Source of the DNA: Camelus bactrianus
Lineage: Eukaryota > Chordata > Mammalia > Artiodactyla > Camelidae
Direction: 5' to 3'
DNA: 64,000 nt
Assembly (NCBI RefSeq): GCF_048773025.1
Contig: NC_133556.1
Location: 1,519,001-1,583,000 of the forward strand
Shown here: piece after piece, positions 59,601 through 63,111 of the stretch
Layout of the letters: each line of letters starts with the position of its first letter
How positions within the stretch are numbered: position 1 is the stretch's first letter
Notes under the pieces: generated by a model
What the model was told of the DNA's origin: nothing
Database searches by the model: none
Seen by the model: only the letters and a program-made list of their open reading frames with translations
Made by a program: the position numbers and the translations under genes

Positions 59601-61172
59601 CTTGGAATGAGTTTGTATAGATGATTTTAAAAAGGAGTTTGCTTTCCCAACATTTTGTGCTGAAATTCCTGACGTACAGAAGCAGAGTCAGCGTCAGAGC
59701 CTCCGGGGCAGCCGGCGTCGCCTGCAGTACTTTGGCGATTTTGTTTTGAGGTCTTTGCACATTCTCATTTGTTGGTGTGTTATCTGCTTTCCTGGAGGTG
59801 TTTCAAGAAAACCCTGGATCGTGTCGTTTCACCCATAAGTATTTCACGAGCTCTTGCTAATGGACAAGAGTGTTTGCTGCACTTCACAGCTAGAGAACTT
59901 CAGAGCAATTCCCCAGTATCATCTGGTGCCCAGTCCACGCCCAGGAGAGACCAGCCTTTGTCAGTGAGAACCAGTACTGGCCCTCTCAGGTGGCCGGAGA
60001 GGGCGCACGTCCCGTCTTTGCTGGGACCAGGCTGAGCCCGCTGCAGGGAGGGGCCGAGCCCTCCTTCCTGGGACCCCCTTCTCTCAACGGCGTCTGCAGA
60101 GGCCCCGTTGGGGGCAGAGGTTCTCAGCTCTACAACTGTGTGTTCCTGTGATGGAAAAGTCGATGATCTTTCAAGATCCTTAGCCCAAGTGGTTCAGATG
60201 GGTAAACTGAGGCCTGGAGAGGGGAAGTGAGATCTCTGGGGTCACAATGTGCATTGGTGGCACAGCCAGGATTGGGGCCTCCAGGTCCCTCTTTCTGAGC
60301 CTGCTCCCTCTTTTTGGAGAAAGAACACATTTAGACTTGACAGGTGTGCAGTGAGGGCCTGCAGGTCACGGAGGTGCACCGGGTACCCCCCTTCTCTGGC
60401 TGGGCCGTGCAGGACGGTGTGAAAGCAGGCCTTCCCAGCACACACTCAGCGTTTGCAGAGGCCGGGGCTCCCATTGTTCACAGCGAGGGCCCTGGTGGGT
60501 CTCGTGTCCAGGGGTGCAGTGCTGAGCCGCAGCCCACATGTCCGAGAGGAGGGGCAGGAGCCCACACTTACAGGCCAGCAGATGCGGGGGGTGGGGTGCG
60601 GGTGCACTGCCTCACTCATCACCCACGACAGCCCGCCCAAACGGGTGCCCATTTCACAGAGCGATCAATGCGGAGCAGAGGGGAGGTCGGGGCTCGCAGG
60701 GCAGCCCAGCCCGGCTCCTGGTCTCCCTGGGTGTTCCCGCACCTTCTCTCTCTGTCCCATCCTGGGCCAAGGGCAGGGCAGTCTCCCCTTATGTCCACCC
60801 AGCTCGTTTGGGGAGGGGAAACCATTCTAAAACCCCCCTGCAAAGTGGTTCAGTTTCTCTACATGAGGAATTCCTTCCCCCTGATTAGGAGCAACTTATT
60901 AACATCCAGAACAGCTTAGAACTTTCCTTCCTATGGCAGAGATCACAGACCAAACCAGCCCCGAGTGTGGGAGAGCCCGGCTGACCAGCAGCACATTTTC
61001 AGATAATGTGAAAAGTCAGATTGCACACAAAACGCCAAAGTCCGGCTTCTTTTACAAGAGGAAGGTCTGGAGACAGACAGCTCCCTCCTCCCCACCTTCA
61101 GATCCTGACTCAGCGCCGCTGTCCCCGCCAGGCGCCATTTCTGACTGGGCCCACAGTGCGAGTCCCCAGTGA
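23595..61172 (+). CDS. KIF19-like: KIF19-like kinesin motor protein (19 coding exons)
   Basis: Exons: 23595-23681, 24621-24701, 26553-26663, 27874-27961, 28890-29026, 29217-29342, 30326-30520, 33475-33627, 34208-34330, 36094-36244, 42937-43114, 44181-44364, 47308-47578, 49796-49917, 51573-51697, 53972-54080, 55823-56212, 57777-57930, 60940-61172. All phases join, giving 1005 aa (human KIF19 about 998). The N-terminal motor (about 26-367) has P-loop GPSGAGKT (120-127), switch I NQTSSRSH (230-237) and switch II DLAGSER (266-272). A neck and coiled coils follow ([50 protein letters not shown]). The tail is less conserved. Known for the family: KIF19A is a plus-end motor that depolymerises microtubules and limits cilium length. 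The same role here is inference. The residues look like a diverged paralogue of KIF19, not KIF19 itself. Exons 1-14 are firm and 15-19 less so. Confidence 0.88.
24300..24420 (-). repeat. MIR fragment
   Basis: It contains 'gcagctgtgcgaccctggcaagttact' and 'ctctctgggcctcagt' in the order of an antisense MIR core. It is ancient and diverged. Confidence 0.6.
24621..24701 (+). CDS. KIF19-like: KIF19-like exon 2
   Basis: It encodes [20 protein letters not shown] and then AHKAGDQ, the first strand of the motor, with the kinesin-typical RIRPL. The acceptor is cccacag|gtgg and the donor cag|gtgagg. Confidence 0.92.
24867..24903 (+). repeat. (GGGGT)n microsatellite
   Basis: About seven tandem copies of GGGGT lie in intron 2 of the KIF19-like gene. 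On the transcribed sense strand this is a G-quadruplex-prone motif. Confidence 0.9.
26553..26663 (+). CDS. KIF19-like: KIF19-like exon 3
   Basis: It encodes [20 protein letters not shown] and then [17 protein letters not shown], aligning with human VVLMDPMEDPDD and HRSREKSYLFD. The acceptor is cccag|gtgg. The donor cag|gtgccc is weak. Confidence 0.9.
26880..27120 (+). repeat. L2 3'-end fragment
   Basis: It follows the L2 3'-end pattern: a cattcattc-type start, 'ggggctcacatcccagcaagacagatagacagacaggagac', a gtgataagc phrase, then 'gccttcctgagggag'. Subfamily not assigned. Confidence 0.5.
27185..27365 (+). repeat. MIR fragment
   Basis: A diverged MIR pattern: 'cctcacattacagaggg', 'aagcaggacttgaacccagcctc'. 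Confidence 0.5.
27874..27961 (+). CDS. KIF19-like: KIF19-like exon 4
   Basis: It encodes [20 protein letters not shown] and then STMFAYGPS, ending inside the P-loop (phase 1). The acceptor is ccgcag|gaag and the donor cag|gtacgg. Confidence 0.92.
28020..28245 (+). repeat. MIR element
   Basis: A good MIR match: 'cacctactgtgtgctggcc', 'cacagatgagaaaactgagcctcagagaggtgagg', 'ccaaggtcacacagctggtag'. Confidence 0.8.
28420..28520 (+). repeat. (ATTC)n run and L2 fragment
   Basis: Tandem cattcattc copies lead into 'aacattagggagcacgtactatgctctgggct', the usual start of the L2 3' end. Confidence 0.65.
28890..29026 (+). CDS. KIF19-like: KIF19-like exon 5 (P-loop Lys/Thr)
   Basis: It completes the P-loop with [20 protein letters not shown] and runs to CSVSTSYLE, matching human MLGTDQEPGIY and VSMSYLE. 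The catalytic Lys126 and Thr127 are present. The acceptor is ctcgcag|gtgc and the donor gag|gtgagc. Confidence 0.94.
29217..29342 (+). CDS. KIF19-like: KIF19-like exon 6
   Basis: It encodes [20 protein letters not shown] and then [20 protein letters not shown], followed by QE. It matches the KIF19 signature IYNEMIRDLLNP and GITEVST. The acceptor is atgcag|attt and the donor gag|gtgagg. Confidence 0.95.
30326..30520 (+). CDS. KIF19-like: KIF19-like exon 7 (switch I and II)
   Basis: It encodes [16 protein letters not shown], switch I NQTSSRSH and switch [37 protein letters not shown] is nearly identical to human KIF19. The acceptor is cctcag|atca. The donor cag|gttcct is weak. Confidence 0.94.
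31180..31560 (+). repeat. MIR and L2 remnants
   Basis: 31180-31265 keeps a weak MIR pattern ('cagcacttagcactcataag', 'ctgtgaggtgggcggcctca'). 31375-31560 has an L2-like start (tcactcattcactcacc) and 'aaaagtaacatactaatacagt'. Both are strongly diverged. Confidence 0.4.
31570..32020 (+). repeat. Unassigned dispersed repeat, copy 1
   Basis: It shares an extended, clearly homologous order of sequence with 46750-47165, including 'gagcaggcttggggtcagct', 'agtttgggtcattccag', 'ggcacaggggctgtccctg' and 'ctctgggttggctggtttgc'. Both are in KIF19-like introns in the same orientation. It resembles repeats I have met elsewhere in mammals and may be an old LTR, but I cannot name the family. Confidence 0.6.
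32180..32290 (-). repeat. MIR fragment
   Basis: An antisense MIR core: 'gctgtgtgcctttgggcaggccactgtccctctctgggcc'. Confidence 0.6.
32495..32700 (+). repeat. MIR fragment
   Basis: A diverged MIR: 'cccattaaatcctggctgtg', 'taaataaggagactgagac', ending 'aaacccgtgccctt'. Confidence 0.5.
32860..33015 (+). repeat. L2 3'-end fragment
   Basis: It has 'gccattgagccccactgtgggccagacacc', 'ctctggggacacagggccaa' and 'ctcatggggcttatgtcctgtgggga', the usual L2 3'-end order. Confidence 0.6.
33475..33627 (+). CDS. KIF19-like: KIF19-like exon 8
   Basis: It encodes [20 protein letters not shown], then [12 protein letters not shown] and [12 protein letters not shown], the conserved kinesin helix and L12 region. 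The acceptor is acgcag|accc and the donor aag|gtatga. Confidence 0.95.
34208..34330 (+). CDS. KIF19-like: KIF19-like exon 9 (end of motor)
   Basis: It encodes [20 protein letters not shown] and then [10 protein letters not shown] at the motor/neck boundary. Human KIF19 has [10 protein letters not shown]. The acceptor is gagcag|gacg and the donor agg|gtgagg. Confidence 0.94.
34500..34640. repeat. Unassigned old repeat (family shared with 54200-54585)
   Basis: 'ctaattacatctgcagagacc' followed by a 'caaatgaggccacattcgcgggg' phrase matches the end of the copy at 54200-54585. It is a common mammalian repeat tail whose family name I cannot fix. Confidence 0.5.
34700..34855 (+). repeat. MIR element
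   Basis: It has 'cagcccattttacagactgagcagctgaagcagagaggcaaagcaac' and 'gagcctggctctggagtccatgcc', a MIR 3' half. Confidence 0.7.
34939..34987 (+). repeat. Short direct duplication (29-bp period)
   Basis: accctgagcacagcagcggg occurs at 34939-34958 and again at 34968-34987. Confidence 0.9.
35270..35620. repeat. Unassigned old repeat, copy A
   Basis: It aligns with 37890-38210: both run 'gggacaagc', an 'agac(a/g)gac(c/g)gcctc(c/t)aagaca' phrase, 'ttgctgg/gctgctgg', then a 'ggtagcagtggttccccaggggg'-type stretch. It reads like an old LINE 3' region; the family is uncertain. Confidence 0.45.
35640..35995 (-). repeat. L1 3'-region fragment (antisense)
   Basis: An antisense L1M-type 3' region: 'ttacagttcagtggcattgagc', 'caaccatcaccacagtcctt', 'ggaatcacacagtgtctgtccttctgtgtctgg'. 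Related fragments lie at 48930-49449 and 50840-51290. Confidence 0.75.
36094..36244 (+). CDS. KIF19-like: KIF19-like exon 10 (neck coiled coil)
   Basis: It encodes [20 protein letters not shown] and then [19 protein letters not shown], aligning with human VKQNLLNVSYHIAQYTSIIADLRGEI. The acceptor is ccccag|gtca and the donor ccag|gtacgg, phase 1. Confidence 0.92.
36523..36640 (+). repeat. Camelid tRNA-derived SINE (vic-1 type), copy 1
   Basis: The tRNA-like head 'ggtacagctcagtggtagag', the B-box region 'gttcaatccccagcacctcc' and a 'taaaataaatatacaaccta' tail are all present. It derives from a tRNA but is not a tRNA gene. Confidence 0.88.
36643..36724. repeat. Old L1-like fragment
   Basis: 'ttggaataattttaaacctacagaaaagctgcag' matches the start of the family seen at 8665-9065 and 39150-39535. 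Confidence 0.45.
37021..37257 (+). repeat. Artiodactyl-type L1 3' end
   Basis: It has 'tgggatttgcagctacaaac', 'aacaacaatgtcctactgtg', 'cagcacagggaactacgttc', a (GT)n run at about 37159-37180, and 'gtaaaccaactatacttcaa' before an A-rich end. This is the 3' UTR of the L1 family common in cetartiodactyls and is fairly well preserved. Confidence 0.85.
37266..37396 (+). repeat. Camelid tRNA-derived SINE (vic-1 type), copy 2
   Basis: It has a tRNA-like head, 'gggttcaatccccagtccct', 'cctaattacctccctcccc' and a poly(A) run. It sits immediately downstream of an L1 3' end. Short cctgtt flanks may be a target-site duplication. Confidence 0.92.
37420..37470 (+). repeat. (CA)n microsatellite
   Basis: A 'cacacacgcgcacacacaca'-type tract with interruptions. 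Confidence 0.85.
37890..38210. repeat. Unassigned old repeat, copy B
   Basis: Homologous to 35270-35620 in the same orientation; see that entry for the shared phrases. Confidence 0.45.
38500..38980 (+). repeat. L2 3'-region fragment
   Basis: 'tgggtgcctactgtgtagcaggtgc', 'gcagtgggcaggggacag'-like and 'gaggccctggggtggg' phrases follow L2 order at high divergence. Confidence 0.45.
39150..39535. repeat. Old L1-like fragment
   Basis: 'gaagcaaaccccagacatcatagcatttta', 'taacagtaacttgtccacatcatc' and 'ttcaaatttccgacagtctg' place it in the family of 8665-9065. Confidence 0.5.
40205..41470 (-). repeat. L1 ORF2 fragment (antisense, ~1.2 kb)
   Basis: On the - strand it reads as the reverse-transcriptase region of L1 ORF2. 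The piece at 40803-41018 gives [39 protein letters not shown] and PLVPKPDKG, close to the L1 consensus SPGPDGFTAEFYQ and [12 protein letters not shown]. The reading frame is interrupted several times. It is inserted in KIF19-like intron 10. Confidence 0.9.
42370..42640 (+). repeat. Probable L2 fragment
   Basis: 'ggaactgacgttccagcaggaaaggcagg' and 'gaagggtttccctgaggaagtgaggtctgaggcgag' follow the L2 3' region. Confidence 0.5.
42700..42830 (+). repeat. CATC/CACC-rich microsatellite
   Basis: Imperfect catc, cacc and attc units, with 'caccctccacccttcatcca' repeated. It ends about 105 nt before exon 11. Confidence 0.85.
42937..43114 (+). CDS. KIF19-like: KIF19-like exon 11 (coiled coil)
   Basis: It encodes [20 protein letters not shown] and [20 protein letters not shown], aligning with human [41 protein letters not shown]. 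The acceptor gcccccag|ccac at 42936 is preferred. A second in-frame acceptor, gatgcag|agga, lies 24 nt later (exon from 42961). The donor is ga|gtgagc. Confidence 0.9.
44181..44364 (+). CDS. KIF19-like: KIF19-like exon 12
   Basis: It encodes [14 protein letters not shown] and then [20 protein letters not shown], followed by ALK, matching human EVAAARESIAALVDEQKQL. The acceptor is gctgcag|ctgg and the donor aag|gtaggg. Confidence 0.87.
44400..44605 (+). repeat. MIR element
   Basis: 'cagctgctaacactgacgg', 'gatgtgaacgacggggctcagaggga' and 'agagctgggacctgacctgagc' follow MIR order at high divergence. Confidence 0.55.
46189..46230 (+). repeat. (TG)n microsatellite
   Basis: A tgtgtgtgtatgtgtgtgtg tract, then tatacgtata-type alternation. 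Confidence 0.85.
46750..47165 (+). repeat. Unassigned dispersed repeat, copy 2
   Basis: Clearly homologous to 31570-32020 over most of its length in the same orientation. The downstream ends both carry an 'aaa(a/g)c(c/t)tcagaa' phrase before 'ga...aagtaatcggcatgg'-type sequence. A possible old LTR; the family is not assigned. Confidence 0.6.
47308..47578 (+). CDS. KIF19-like: KIF19-like exon 13 (coiled coil)
   Basis: It encodes [20 protein letters not shown], then [20 protein letters not shown] and [13 protein letters not shown], aligning with human [20 protein letters not shown] and CDEIIQGQRQIID. The acceptor is gccag|gctg and the donor cagg|gtgagc, phase 1. Confidence 0.93.
48086..48702 (+). 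repeat. Large (CAC/CAT)n interrupted trinucleotide array
   Basis: About 615 bp made almost wholly of CAC, CAT and ATC units, with hardly any G on the + strand. It lies in intron 13 of the KIF19-like gene. It contains a perfect 113-bp internal duplication (48289-48401 equals 48545-48657). Poly-His and poly-Thr/Pro ORFs across it are products of the repeat, not genes. Confidence 0.95.
48930..49449 (-). repeat. L1 3'-region fragment (antisense)
   Basis: 'ggcataaaattcatcatctt', 'cccccagcccctggaaacac', 'gtggccttttgtgtctggctt', 'gggttgtttccaccctctgg' and 'gagtatacacctaggagtgg' lie in antisense L1 order. It is interrupted on the right by a SINE. Confidence 0.85.
49450..49541 (-). repeat. Camelid tRNA-derived SINE (vic-1 type), copy 3
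   Basis: In reverse complement it has the tRNA-like head and B box ('aacccaggacctcgtgcacg' on the + strand). The flanks 'tcttcaactt' and 'tctctaactt' look like a diverged target-site duplication, showing insertion into the L1 fragment. Confidence 0.87.
49796..49917 (+). CDS. KIF19-like: KIF19-like exon 14
   Basis: It encodes [20 protein letters not shown] and then [20 protein letters not shown], followed by R. It aligns with human DYNLAVPQRLEELYEVYLRELEEGSLE. The acceptor is cctgcag|atgg and the donor cgg|gtgagt. Confidence 0.9.
50840..51290 (-). repeat. L1 3'-region fragment (antisense)
   Basis: 'ggaatcacagtgtctgtcctctgtgtctggcttatg', 'gggctgttgtgaataaggctgctctgaac' and 'gggagtgggattgctggatcctatgg' are in antisense L1 order. 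Confidence 0.85.
51573..51697 (+). CDS. KIF19-like: KIF19-like exon 15
   Basis: It encodes [20 protein letters not shown] and then [11 protein letters not shown]. There is no strong match in the human tail, but the splice sites are good (ggtcccag|gacg; ag|gtaagg) and the phases agree with its neighbours. Confidence 0.7.
52096..52240. repeat. Unassigned old repeat, start of element
   Basis: 'cctagctcaggctgctgaaacaaaatgtcacagg...ctcagacaacagagattattttctcatag' is the familiar head of a common mammalian repeat. The matching tail type is seen at 54480-54585 and 34540-34620. Confidence 0.55.
52375..52550 (+). repeat. TG/CATG-rich imperfect microsatellite
   Basis: Alternating purine-pyrimidine (tgtgtgcacgtgtgtaca-type) sequence over about 175 bp, Z-DNA-prone. 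Confidence 0.8.
53165..53500. repeat. Possible old LTR-type repeat
   Basis: 'tgatagctccctagaatgactcagaggactcactgaa', 'gaccagagtttttatggggttt' and 'gactggttacatcactggcc' follow a dispersed mammalian repeat that I believe is a solo LTR. The family name is uncertain. It is old. Confidence 0.4.
53972..54080 (+). CDS. KIF19-like: KIF19-like exon 16 (tentative)
   Basis: It encodes [20 protein letters not shown] and then [16 protein letters not shown]. The acceptor is accctcag|cgac and the donor gag|gttggt. It is the piece needed to pass from phase 2 (exon 15) to phase 0 (exon 17). Similarity to human KIF19 is weak. The donor is not strong. Confidence 0.6.
54200..54585. repeat. Unassigned old repeat, fuller copy
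   Basis: 'ggttctggaggccaagccca', 'tctctgcctctgtcctcacaggcc' and 'ttaattacatctgcaaagaccctgtctccaaagg' are in the order of a common mammalian repeat. Same family as 34500-34640 and 52096-52240. Confidence 0.6.
54610..54790 (+). repeat. MIR fragment
   Basis: 'aacacatgagactcagagaagtcaggtggctgctcgccc', ending 'aggattaaatgagtgaatgag'. Diverged. Confidence 0.45.
54835..55010 (-). repeat. MIR element
   Basis: A clear antisense MIR: 'gggctctggcgtcagtctggttagccctgg', 'gctagctgtgtgactttgggcaagttgctt', 'ctccacctgtaaaatga'. Confidence 0.85.
55823..56212 (+). CDS. KIF19-like: KIF19-like exon 17
   Basis: It encodes [20 protein letters not shown], then [20 protein letters not shown], aligning with human HKERKEILTGTKCIWVKAARRRSRALG. 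The acceptor is cccgcag|aagt and the donor ccg|gtgggt, phase 0. If the donor were skipped the frame would stop at 56273-56275 (19 extra residues plus stop), giving a shorter isoform. The region is basic and Ser/Pro-rich. Confidence 0.75.
57190..57490. repeat. Unassigned old interspersed repeat
   Basis: 'actaatcagggttttcgcaagaaacagaacc', 'tttgttctatttgagccgtcagctgattggatgaggtccac' and 'tttaaaggttaaccatcac' follow a widespread mammalian repeat. The family name is not certain. Confidence 0.55.
57777..57930 (+). CDS. KIF19-like: KIF19-like exon 18
   Basis: It encodes [20 protein letters not shown] and then [20 protein letters not shown], ending LSVHA in phase 1. The acceptor is strong (ttttttccctgcag|gtga) and the donor is gcag|gtacgg. 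There is no clear human KIF19 match, but phase 0 fits exon 17. Confidence 0.68.
58765..58965 (+). repeat. MIR element
   Basis: A very clear MIR: 'actgagcacctactatgtgctaggcc', 'gatacagatgagtaaactgaggcacagaggggttaagg', 'cccaaggtcacacagcagg'. Confidence 0.92.
60155..60295 (+). repeat. MIR fragment
   Basis: 'cagatgggtaaactgaggcctggagagggg' and 'ggcacagccaggattggggcc' match the MIR 3' half. Confidence 0.65.
60940..61172 (+). CDS. KIF19-like: KIF19-like exon 19 (terminal, tentative)
   Basis: It follows a pyrimidine-rich acceptor (ctttccttcctatggcag) and continues exon 18 in phase: [20 protein letters not shown], then [18 protein letters not shown], ending WAHSASPQ and TGA at 61170-61172. It is basic and Ser-rich, like kinesin tails. 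No human counterpart recognised. An internal donor-like aag|gtctgg exists. With this exon the total is 1005 aa, close to human KIF19. Confidence 0.6.
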
Positions 61173-61194
61173 GAGGACTGCAGCTGGAGCTTAC

Positions 61195-61525
61195 GTTTTT
61201 GTTCACTGTCTTCCCACCAAGTCGGGGGCTCCGTGCGCGCAAGGATGTTTGTGGGTCTCAGCCACCGCCATGTGCCCAATAATTACAGCAGACGCTCCGT
61301 AAACAGCAGTCGAGGGGGGTGGGGACAGCTCAGCGGAAGGGCACGTGCTTGGCATGCACGAGGTCCCGGGTTCAATCCCCAGTGTCTCCATTAAGAAGAA
61401 ATAAAAATTAATTTTAAAAAATGTTTTAAAAAACCTAATTACCTCCCTCCACCAAAAAATAAAAATAAAAATAAAAATAAATAAATAGGAGTTGAGTGGG
61501 TGAATGAGTGAATGAGTGGGGGTGA
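61195..61525 (-). repeat. L2 fragment split by a SINE
   Basis: 61195-61310 reads as an antisense L2 end (gttcactgtcttcccacc ... 'gccatgtgcccaataattacagcagacgctccgtaaa'). The continuing 'gagttgagtgggtgaatgagtgaatgag' appears after the SINE at 61489-61525. The SINE insertion is therefore younger than the L2. Confidence 0.65.
61311..61488 (+). repeat. Camelid tRNA-derived SINE (vic-1 type), copy 4
   Basis: tRNA-like head 'ggggacagctcagcggaagg', B box 'gggttcaatccccagtgtct', 'cctaattacctccctccacc' and an (AAAAT)n tail. The flanks 'aacagcagtcgag' and 'aataggagttgag' look like a diverged target-site duplication. Confidence 0.93.
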
Positions 61526-62219
61526 CCTTGCACAGGTCGGGGGGAGGCGGGCCCCGCCCCGCCCCTGGAAGAGACCCGCTTCTCTCCCCCAAACCCCTTC
61601 TTTGCTTCGCTTCCTGTTTGATGATGATGTTGGGTTAAGCTGCTCAGTCAGCCCAGGAAGTGCTCTCACTGCCATGGCCATGTCCTGCGGCTCAGAGCAA
61701 GGAGGGAGCAGACGGAAGGAGGCAAGAGCTTGGCTGAGGCGAAGGGAGAGGAACCAAAGCCAGAGGAGGGGCCAGTTCTAGAAAGGCCAGACTCAGACAG
61801 GGGCTCAAGTGAAAACAGCCACCACTGGCCGGGGGCACACAGGCCCTGCGACTTCAGGAGAGAGCAGCAGGGTGGGTCCTGATCCGGCGCGTCGCCCAGT
61901 CCTCACCCGTTTACCCCCAGGACTCCTTGGGGGACCCCTGAAAATCTCAATGTTCCTTCCCTCCTGTTCACTGTCCAGATGAGGCCACGCCCCGCGGGCC
62001 GGAGGTCAGCCACTCCTTCTCCTGCCCCGGGGCATCCGAGGTGAGCCCGCCTCCCTGCCCATCCCCCCCCCAACCCCGCGCATCCTCCTGGTCAGGTCAG
62101 GTCTGGGACAGAGCCGGGCCCCCGGACCTGCCCAGGCGTCCCCGGCCCCGCACCCACTGGGGGAAGGACGGCGTAGGACTCGGCCTCGGCCCTGACCCTC
62201 AGCGCTCGCCCCCACGCTG

Positions 62220-62720
62220 ACGAGGCTGTGTCTCTCAGACGAGACCACTCGCAGCGACCCTCCCCGGAGCGGGCCGTGACAGCGGTGCGTGTCCCACGGA
62301 CGTGCCTGCTCACCACATGTCCCTCACATGAGGAAGCTGTATCTGCAGTGCCCCCTCCCCAGATGTGCCCAACGGTGGCGGTGACCCTCCCCGGAGCGGG
62401 CCGTGACAGTGGAGCCTGTGCATCAGACGTGACCAGTCGACTGCCCCTCACCCACGAGGGAAGGGCAGCCGAGCACCCGACCTCGGACCTGAGCAACCAC
62501 CATGCGTCTCCTCACCCTGGGAGGCTGTCCCTTCAGGGCACGTGTCCCCCACACCGGGTCCCGCTCCACAAGATCCCTCCCCTTGGGGGCTGTGCCCGCA
62601 GTGCCTCTTCGCCTGTGCATGCCGGGACAGCAGGGCACGTGCCCAGATGTGACCGCACCTCCGTCTGGGCTCAGTGGCCCTCTCGGTCCCTGACTACTCA
62701 ACTGGACTGCAGGGCCTAGA
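62220..62720 (+). repeat. Degenerate GC-rich tandem repeat
   Basis: A perfect 27-bp repeat (gaccctccccggagcgggcc then gtgacag) occurs at 62256-62282 and 62383-62409, 127 bp apart. Looser repeats of 'gggacagcagggcacgtgcccagatgtgacc'-type units follow to about 62720. It looks like a decayed minisatellite. Confidence 0.65.
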
Positions 62721-62885
62721 TCGTGACCAACCCTTCCACCCACGTTCTCTCTCTCGGGAGCAGGTTTGCTGCTCTGTTCAAGTATCTCCTTGCCAACCCT
62801 CTTCCCAGAAATGTGTAATTCTGCACATTCATTAGCCTTATGATGAAGTGACAAGTTTACTGTAAAATTGTCCTGTCCTGTGTAT

Positions 62886-63111
62886 TTTGGGTGGGGAGAG
62901 GCAATTAGGTTTATTTATTTATTTAGAGTAAAAGTAGATTTATTCAGAGAGATACATGCTCCATAGACGGAGTGCAGGCCATCTCGGACGGCAAGAGAAA
63001 CAGCCAGCTTTACTTACTTATGTGTTTATTTTTTTAACAGCAGTGCTGGGGACTGAACGCAGGGCTCGTGCGTGCTAAGCACGCGCTCTACCCCTGAGCC
63101 GTACCCTCCCC
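62886..63111 (-). repeat. Camelid tRNA-derived SINE, copy 5 (interrupted)
   Basis: The antisense tail 'gcaattaggtttatttattt' at 62886-62926 and the antisense body at about 63010-63111 ('ggggactgaacgcagggctc', 'gctctacccctgagccgt') bracket about 85 nt of unrelated sequence beginning 'gagtaaaagtagatttattc'. The inserted piece may itself be repeat-derived. Confidence 0.75.

Noticed and set aside
61979-62040. Candidate exon encoding DEATPRGPEVSHSFSCPGAS
   Set aside because: It could follow exon 18 in phase, but exon 19 at 60940 is closer, longer and ends in a stop. No continuation was found after the donor at 62041. It remains possible as an alternative end.
36523-63111. tRNA genes suggested by A- and B-box sequence
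   Set aside because: They are SINE heads followed by SINE bodies and A-rich tails, with no proper cloverleaf 3' half.
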